Both the position numbers and the translations under genes were made by a program. Of a stretch of 53,946 bases of DNA, positions 50,080 through 53,946 are shown piece by piece (position 1 is the first letter of the stretch; each line of letters begins with the position of its first letter). The stretch comes from Planctomycetota bacterium (lineage in GTDB: Bacteria; Planctomycetota; Phycisphaerae; Phycisphaerales; UBA1924): NCBI GenBank assembly GCA_014584315.1, contig JACTNA010000022.1:1-53946 (forward strand), in the 5' to 3' direction. The notes under the pieces were generated by a model. It searched no databases. It was not told the DNA's origin and was given only the letters and a program-made list of their open reading frames with translations.

Positions 50080-50131
50080 CCCGAAGGAGGAGTCTTCTCT
50101 CTTGATCGTGCCGCGCCGGGCGGCTCGATCG

Positions 50132-50410
50132 TTACCAGTCGCTGCGAGAGCGGCCGCGGTTGTCGTTGCGGTTGTTCTGGTCGCCGATGATCGCGCCGCC
50201 GACGCCGCCGATGATGGCGCCCGCGGCCGCGCCCTTGCCCATGTCTCCGGTGAGGCTGCCGAGTCCCATGCCGGCGAGCGCGCCGAGCGCCGCGCCGGAG
50301 GCCGCCCCTTCACCGGCGTTGCTGCATCCGCCCAACCCCCCGGCCGCGAGGATGCCCGCGACGACCGCGAGTGCCGCGCCACGCCCCTTCATGCGTTTGA
50401 TCTGTTCCAC
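50132..50410 (-). CDS. Glycine-zipper lipoprotein
   Basis: A 92-residue lipoprotein precursor with GTG start at 50410, chosen because AAAGGAGG lies five bases upstream; an in-frame ATG at 50392 is an alternative. The hydrophobic segment ends in GGLGGC, followed by a Gly-rich amphipathic region (GAASGAALGALAGMGLGSL, then GAAAGAIIGGVGGAIIG) with the small-residue spacing of glycine zippers that insert or oligomerise in membranes. The tail is Asn/Arg-rich. Such SlyB/OsmB-like proteins are outer-membrane or stress-related. It has its own terminator. Confidence 0.8.
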   Translation of the reverse strand: MEQIKRMKGRGAALAVVAGILAAGGLGGCSNAGEGAASGAALGALAGMGLGSLTGDMGKGAAAGAIIGGVGGAIIGDQNNRNDNRGRSRSDW

Positions 50411-50452
50411 GGCCGCCTCCTTTCCTCGAGACTTGCCCGATCAGCAGTTCGT

Positions 50453-50509
50453 ACCGGCGGACCGCCCCGCCGGTTCATTCATCATGCGATACATGCTAGC
50501 GATTGCTAG
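50453..50509 (-). promoter_or_regulatory. AT-richer upstream region with hairpins
   Basis: The 146 bases between the lipoprotein and LON-domain genes hold an 8-bp hairpin (arms ACCGGCGG 50453-50460 and CCGCCGGT 50467-50474) and a small CTAGC/GCTAG inverted repeat (50496-50509). The region around 50475-50520 is the least GC-rich nearby and probably contains the lipoprotein promoter; TAGCAT on the minus strand is one -10 candidate. Confidence 0.35.
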
Positions 50510-50556
50510 GTTGCGGCCTGATTCCGTGGCACGCCATACCGAACATACGCCTACTT

Positions 50557-51267
50557 CTAGTTCCAACTGCATCCCTTGGGCCAGTCCTCCGGACGTTGGC
50601 GGCCGGCACGCTCGATGAGGTCGCCGAGCGATTCGAGTTCGACTCGGAGCATCTCGGCCCGCTTGGCGGCGTTGCCCTCGGAGAGCAGGCGGTACTTGAA
50701 GGCCGAGTCGCTGGTGAGGGTGAAGCCGACGAGTTCGATGACGGCCGAGGTGGGGATGTCCTCGTCGCGGACCAGGGCGAGGACCGGCTCGGCGGCCGCC
50801 ATGCCGGCGAGCGGGCCTTCGGCCAGGGCGTCTTCGAGCCAGCGTCGCATCGGTTCGAGTTCGCCGCCCTCTCCCCCCCCACCGTCGCCGATCGGAGCGA
50901 GCACCGCCTCGCGGTAGAGCCTGCCCTCGCGAGCGGGGAGTTCGCGGACGATTCGTGCGCGGCAGACGCCCTGCAGCAGCAGGTTGTAGCGCCCGTCGGG
51001 CGTGCACTCGTGCTGCACGATCTGCCCGATGCAGACGGCGGGCTTGAGCGGGGGTCGCCCGTGGTAGTCCTGTTTCCAGCGGTCGCCTTCGAAGACGGCC
51101 ATGGCGAACTGGCCCGCGCCGTCCAGCGCATCGCGGACCATCTGGCGGTAGCGCTCCTCGAAGACGTGCAGCGGCAGCACCTGCTGCGGCAGGAGCGTGA
51201 CGACGTCCAGCGGGAAGAGCGGCATCGGGCGCCCGAAGTTGACCGTGATGGCCGACTGGTCGGACAT
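50557..51267 (-). CDS. LON substrate-binding-domain protein
   Basis: A 236-residue protein that consists of a stand-alone Lon N-terminal domain: MPLFPLDVVTLLPQQVLPLHVFEERYRQMV at the start (seen as PLFPLDVVTLLPQQ and LPLHVFEERY), then the beta-barrel and a helical tail. No ATPase or protease part is present. Stand-alone domains like this are widespread and may bind unfolded or specific proteins; function unknown. It starts three bases after the upstream HD-exonuclease gene. A C8 run (50873-50880) encodes a Gly stretch. Confidence 0.85.
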   Translation of the reverse strand: MSDQSAITVNFGRPMPLFPLDVVTLLPQQVLPLHVFEERYRQMVRDALDGAGQFAMAVFEGDRWKQDYHGRPPLKPAVCIGQIVQHECTPDGRYNLLLQGVCRARIVRELPAREGRLYREAVLAPIGDGGGGEGGELEPMRRWLEDALAEGPLAGMAAAEPVLALVRDEDIPTSAVIELVGFTLTSDSAFKYRLLSEGNAAKRAEMLRVELESLGDLIERAGRQRPEDWPKGCSWN

Positions 51268-51270
51268 CGC

Positions 51271-52278
51271 TCAGTCCTCCGCCAGCGGGTCGGGGCGGTA
51301 CAGCTTGGTGTCCAAGGCCCACTGCCGCTCGGTGAAGTTGCCGCCGAGGTCGAACGCCGCGGCACGATCGGGGCGCGCGGCGCACAGCGCGATCGTTGTC
51401 TTGGCGTCGACGTTGTCGAGCAGCGACACGAGGATGGCCTCGGGCGTCGAGGGCACCTTGGCCGCCCCGTACTCCGGGATGCCGTGGTGCGAGAGGATGA
51501 TGTGCTGGAGGACCATGAGCGCGCCGGGCGGGAGGCGGCGTCCGGTGCGGGCCATCACCTGCTGGGCCTTGTCGTGGAGCATGATCGCGCCCTCGACGAT
51601 GTGCCCGATGAGTTCGCCGCGGTCGGAGTACCCGAAGGCGCGGTCGTAGACGAGTTCCCGCGTCTTGCCGAGGTCGTGCAGGAACAGGCCGATCAGCACA
51701 ATGTCGCGGTTGATCTTCGGGTAGAGCGGGCAGACGGCGTCGGCGAGGCGCAGGAGGTTCAGCGTGTGCTCCAGCAGGCCGCCGAGGTAGGCGTGGTGCA
51801 TGCTCTTGGCGGCCGGTGCGCGCCGGAAGGCCTCCATCAGGTGCTCGTCCTCGAGGTACGCGCCGACGAGGTCGCGCATGGCGGGGTGCCGCACCGTCTC
51901 GAGCAGGCCGACGAGCTCGCGGAACATCTCGTCCGGGTCGCGCGCGGAGACCGGCAGCAGGTCGCGCATCTGCTCGGGCGTCGGTTCGTGCGGGTCGATC
52001 GTGTGGATGATGAACTGGAGTTCGCCCTGGTAGGGCTGCGTCTCCCCCTGCACCCAGACGAAGCCGTCGGTGGGCAGGCGGCGGAAGGCCGCCTCGTCGA
52101 TCGACCACATGCGGCCGGGCAGCTCGCCCGTGCGATCGCTGAGCAGGCAGCGGAGGTACGGCTTGTCCTGGCGGGTGCGGCCCAGCTGCGCGTTGGTGAT
52201 GGCGAAGACGCCCTCGACGCGCTCCGTCGGCCCGAAATCCGCGATGAAACGACGCTCCCCGTTCGATTCGCTCGGCAT
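51271..52278 (-). CDS. HD-domain 3'-5' exoribonuclease, YhaM-like
   Basis: A 335-residue protein with an N-terminal OB fold (about 1-95, AITNAQLGRTRQDKPYLRC) and a C-terminal HD phosphohydrolase domain: HHAYLGGLLEHT (His161, His162, His171) and FLHDLGKT (His201, Asp202), then HHG and DNVDAKT. This OB-HD pairing is that of Bacillus YhaM, a 3'-5' exoribonuclease acting on RNA and single-stranded DNA; the same role is inferred. TAGGAT upstream may be the promoter and GGAGGG precedes the ATG at 52278. Cotranscribed with the LON-domain gene. Confidence 0.85.
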   Translation of the reverse strand: MPSESNGERRFIADFGPTERVEGVFAITNAQLGRTRQDKPYLRCLLSDRTGELPGRMWSIDEAAFRRLPTDGFVWVQGETQPYQGELQFIIHTIDPHEPTPEQMRDLLPVSARDPDEMFRELVGLLETVRHPAMRDLVGAYLEDEHLMEAFRRAPAAKSMHHAYLGGLLEHTLNLLRLADAVCPLYPKINRDIVLIGLFLHDLGKTRELVYDRAFGYSDRGELIGHIVEGAIMLHDKAQQVMARTGRRLPPGALMVLQHIILSHHGIPEYGAAKVPSTPEAILVSLLDNVDAKTTIALCAARPDRAAAFDLGGNFTERQWALDTKLYRPDPLAED

Positions 52279-52318
52279 CCGCCGCACCCTCCGGCGACGC
52301 GCTCCCGCGCCGTGGTCA

Positions 52319-52324
52319 ATCCTA
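52319..52324 (-). promoter_or_regulatory. Putative -10 element (TAGGAT) for the HD-exonuclease operon
   Basis: On the minus strand TAGGAT ends 40 bases before the ATG; the leader contains GGAGGG eight bases before the start. Confidence 0.4.
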
Positions 52325-52364
52325 GCACCGACCCGCGTCGCCACTACGACACTCTGCCACTCGG

Positions 52365-52748
52365 TCACTTCCCCCGATACTCCGCCGGCACCTCGCCGTG
52401 GTCGGCGCGGATTGTGGAGCGGATGCCGCCGCGGCCGCGCCAGTCGGTGCGCACCTGAAGCCAGGCGGGGCGCATCAGGCGGACGAGGTCGTCGCGGATG
52501 AGGTTCGTGACGGCCTCGTAGAAGACGCCCTCGGAGCGGAACGACTGGTAGTAGAGTTTGAGGCTCTTGAGTTCGACGCACGTGCCGCCCTCGCGGCGCG
52601 GGCGCGGCTGGTAGCGCACCGTCACCGAGCCGAAGTCCGGGTGGCCGGTCACCGGGCAGAGCGAGGTGAACTCGTCGGCGATGTGTTCGATGACGTACGG
52701 CTCGTCGCCGGGCGATTCGAACACTTCGAGCAACTTCGCGTCGGGCAT
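52365..52748 (-). CDS. queF: 7-cyano-7-deazaguanine reductase (QueF, short type)
   Basis: A 127-residue enzyme of the unimodular type that reduces preQ0 to preQ1 with NADPH in queuosine synthesis. The nucleophile is Cys31 in EFTSLCPVTGHPDF, with Asp38 as the general acid; the family's NADPH motif is seen as ELKSLKLYYQSFR. The length matches Bacillus-type QueF. Other queuosine genes are not in the window. GGGAGAGG precedes the ATG. It is divergent from rlmE. Confidence 0.95.
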   Translation of the reverse strand: MPDAKLLEVFESPGDEPYVIEHIADEFTSLCPVTGHPDFGSVTVRYQPRPRREGGTCVELKSLKLYYQSFRSEGVFYEAVTNLIRDDLVRLMRPAWLQVRTDWRGRGGIRSTIRADHGEVPAEYRGK

Positions 52749-52814
52749 GTCGCCTCTCCCACGTCCGCTGTCCACGGTTCGCCGTCCACTGGCACGATTC
52801 TTGGCCGCCTCCGC

Positions 52815-52820
52815 TACCAT
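52815..52820 (+). promoter_or_regulatory. Putative -10 element (TACCAT), leaderless rlmE start
   Basis: TACCAT is followed by six bases and the rlmE ATG at 52827, with no ribosome binding site. Confidence 0.45.
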
Positions 52821-52826
52821 CGCCCG

Positions 52827-53465
52827 ATGGCCCGGCGGGTCCTCCACGACGAGTACTTCAAGCGTGCCAAGCGCGAGGGGTATCTCGCCCGGTCGGCGTA
52901 CAAACTCCTCGAGATCAACGAGCGGTTCCGGCTGCTGCGGCCGGGGCATCGCGTGCTGGACGCGGGGTGCGCCCCCGGCTCGTGGCTGCAGGTGGCGGGC
53001 GAACTCGTCGGGCCGCGGGGGGTCGTGGTCGGGTTCGACCTGACCCCGGTGACGCACGCGATGCCGGCGAACGTGCGCACGGTCGTGGCCGATGCGCGGA
53101 CGCTCGACGCGGAGGCCCTGATCGCGCTCGCCGGCGGGCGGTTCGACGCGGTCCTCTCGGACATCGCGCCGAGCACGTCCGGGCACGGCGACGACCTCGT
53201 GTCGGCCCGGCTGTGCCGATCGCTGCTCGACGCCCTGCCGGGGCTGCTCGCCCCCGGCGGACGGCTGGTGATGAAGACCCTGGAAGGGGCGGAGACCCCC
53301 CCCCTGCTGGCGGAAACGCGGCGGGTGTTCGACTCGGCGCGGCTGTTCAAGCCGAAAGCCAGTCGGGGGGCTTCGAGGGAGACGTATGTTGTGGCGGAGG
53401 GGTACCGCGTGCCGCGCGAACCACAGGCCCCGCGGGACCACGGCCCCGACGGGCCGCGCCGGTGA
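52827..53465 (+). CDS. rlmE: 23S rRNA (uridine-2'-O-)-methyltransferase RlmE (FtsJ)
   Basis: A 212-residue SAM-dependent methyltransferase of normal length that modifies the A-loop of 23S rRNA. The catalytic tetrad is visible as Lys26 (RSAYKLLEI), Asp112 (LSDIAPSTSGH), Lys150 (LVMKTLEG) and Glu185 (SRETYVVA); the SAM-binding DAGCAPGSW begins at residue 45. The last 17 residues are Pro/Arg/Asp-rich and unlike the family. The stop lies in a 21-bp tandem duplication. A C9 run (53296-53304) is a possible slippage site. Confidence 0.95.
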   Translation: MARRVLHDEYFKRAKREGYLARSAYKLLEINERFRLLRPGHRVLDAGCAPGSWLQVAGELVGPRGVVVGFDLTPVTHAMPANVRTVVADARTLDAEALIALAGGRFDAVLSDIAPSTSGHGDDLVSARLCRSLLDALPGLLAPGGRLVMKTLEGAETPPLLAETRRVFDSARLFKPKASRGASRETYVVAEGYRVPREPQAPRDHGPDGPRR

Positions 53466-53487
53466 GTCGACGAGCCGCGCCGGTGAG
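53453..53487 (+). repeat. 21-bp tandem duplication across the rlmE stop
   Basis: GCCGCGCCGGTGAG occurs at 53453-53466 and again at 53474-53487, offset 21 bp. The first copy contains the rlmE TGA stop, so the gene end appears to have been duplicated. Confidence 0.7.
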
Positions 53488-53850
53488 GAAGCGGCCTGCT
53501 TTCCCTCGCTCCCTCCCCTCGGCGCGGCCGACCTCCCCGGCTCTCCCCCACGCGTTCAGTCTTGAAGCCGAATCCCGGGGTCCGAGGGCAACCCCGACGG
53601 TTGCCTTCGCCCCAGTGGGGAGCGGCGGCCCCCCGCTCGGACCCTCGATCTCTCTGGTTGACGGGTGGGCTGAGCCGAACAGGGGGGCTGCACTCCGGGG
53701 CTTGTCACGATCCGACGACGAACCCTCCCGAAGGCGATTCTCTCGCCTCCAAACGGTTGCGTTCACGCCTACCGCTGCAGAGGCACGTCCTCTGACTCCG
53801 AAGTTGAATCGCGCACTTGATTGCTCGCTCTGCGAGCCGACTGCTTCCTA
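53488..53850. other. Gene-free, hairpin-rich gap
   Basis: No convincing gene was found between rlmE and the insertion sequence. The stretch is rich in inverted repeats: a 9-bp closing stem (GGGTCCGAG 53578-53586 with CTCGGACCC 53636-53644) that encloses a 7-bp hairpin (GGCAACC/GGTTGCC, 53587-53605) and a 4-bp hairpin (53610-53620); then GGCGA/TCGCC near 53735, CAGAGG/CCTCTG near 53780 and CTCGC/GCGAG near 53830. It could encode a structured RNA or be the relic of a mobile element. Confidence 0.4.
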
Positions 53851-53854
53851 GAGC

Positions 53855-53946
53855 CTATCCCAGAACCTCTCGAAGTAACATGAACGAGCACGCGAAGTGA
53901 AGGTAGCCTTGGAACAACACGGTGGACTTCTCCCATCGGATGCACA
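53855..53946 (-). CDS. Partial DDE transposase, IS4/IS5-like C-terminus
   Basis: Read from the right edge on the minus strand, 29 residues precede a TAG stop at 53857-53855. They read IRWEKSTVLFQGYLHFAC, then SFMLLREVLG, the pattern of the C-terminal helix of IS4/IS5-superfamily transposases (RWEK followed by a hydrophobic LHFAC-like helix). The rest lies beyond the window. GAGCCTATCCCAGAAC at 53851-53866 may be the end of the terminal inverted repeat, overlapping the stop. Confidence 0.6.
   Translation of the reverse strand, partial: CIRWEKSTVLFQGYLHFACSFMLLREVLG

Noticed and set aside
5939..53304. Excess of C8-C9 and G8-G9 runs as a genome-wide phase-variation system
   Set aside because: At roughly 70 percent GC a handful of such runs per 54 kb is expected by chance, and several lie in housekeeping genes such as rlmE, so they are not evidence of a system.
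53578..53644. tRNA or tRNA-like gene
   Set aside because: The closing stem and hairpins have the wrong sizes, and there is no T-loop consensus, no recognisable anticodon arm and no CCA end.

Overview
The window is very GC-rich, densely coding DNA that most resembles Planctomycetota, probably class Phycisphaerae. The pointers are: a secreted protein ending in two 'DCNGD...LDVLCFLN' dockerin-like repeats; a type II pseudopilin with an H-x9-DG C-terminus; a lipid A LAB_N protein paired with a GT2 glycosyltransferase; and short GC-rich interspersed repeats of a kind I associate with planctomycete genomes. No rRNA, tRNA or CRISPR array was seen.

Left part (1-15084), mostly housekeeping: the 3' end of an unidentified gene running into repeats; an EamA-type membrane protein; a secreted dockerin-type protein; a redoxin resembling iodothyronine deiodinase; tpiA-secG; yicC with a small-molecule kinase-like gene; a PDZ protein; a HIT hydrolase divergent from mutL; an SRPBCC protein; a zinc-ribbon membrane protein; a PilZ protein; ispF with an MBL-fold hydrolase; a lipoprotein; and a pseudopilin.

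Centre (15103-41646), the most unusual region: almost everything is on the minus strand. In transcription order it holds a 1404-residue degenerate kinase-FGE fusion, then a tight set encoding a protein resembling the C-terminal part of T6SS FHA proteins, TssL, TssM and TagF, then a two-partner secretion pair of a TpsB transporter and a 4360-residue repetitive TpsA exoprotein. No sheath, baseplate, Hcp, VgrG or ClpV gene is present. This may be a stripped T6SS-derived envelope complex with regulatory parts, placed beside an exoprotein export system.

Right part (41764-53946): an inositol-monophosphatase-family enzyme, a UPF0175/PIN toxin-antitoxin pair, an SDR, nfo, a TPR lipoprotein, fdx-iscX, a GT2/LAB_N pair, two unidentified genes, a glycine-zipper lipoprotein with a textbook terminator, a LON-domain protein with an HD exonuclease, queF, rlmE, a structured gap and the end of an insertion sequence.

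A recurring signal is a TANNNT hexamer (often TAGACT, TAGGCT or TACCCT) 5 to 7 bases before the start codon of at least ten genes, the geometry expected for leaderless mRNAs. Calls rest on reading the sequence and on family knowledge; no searches were run.
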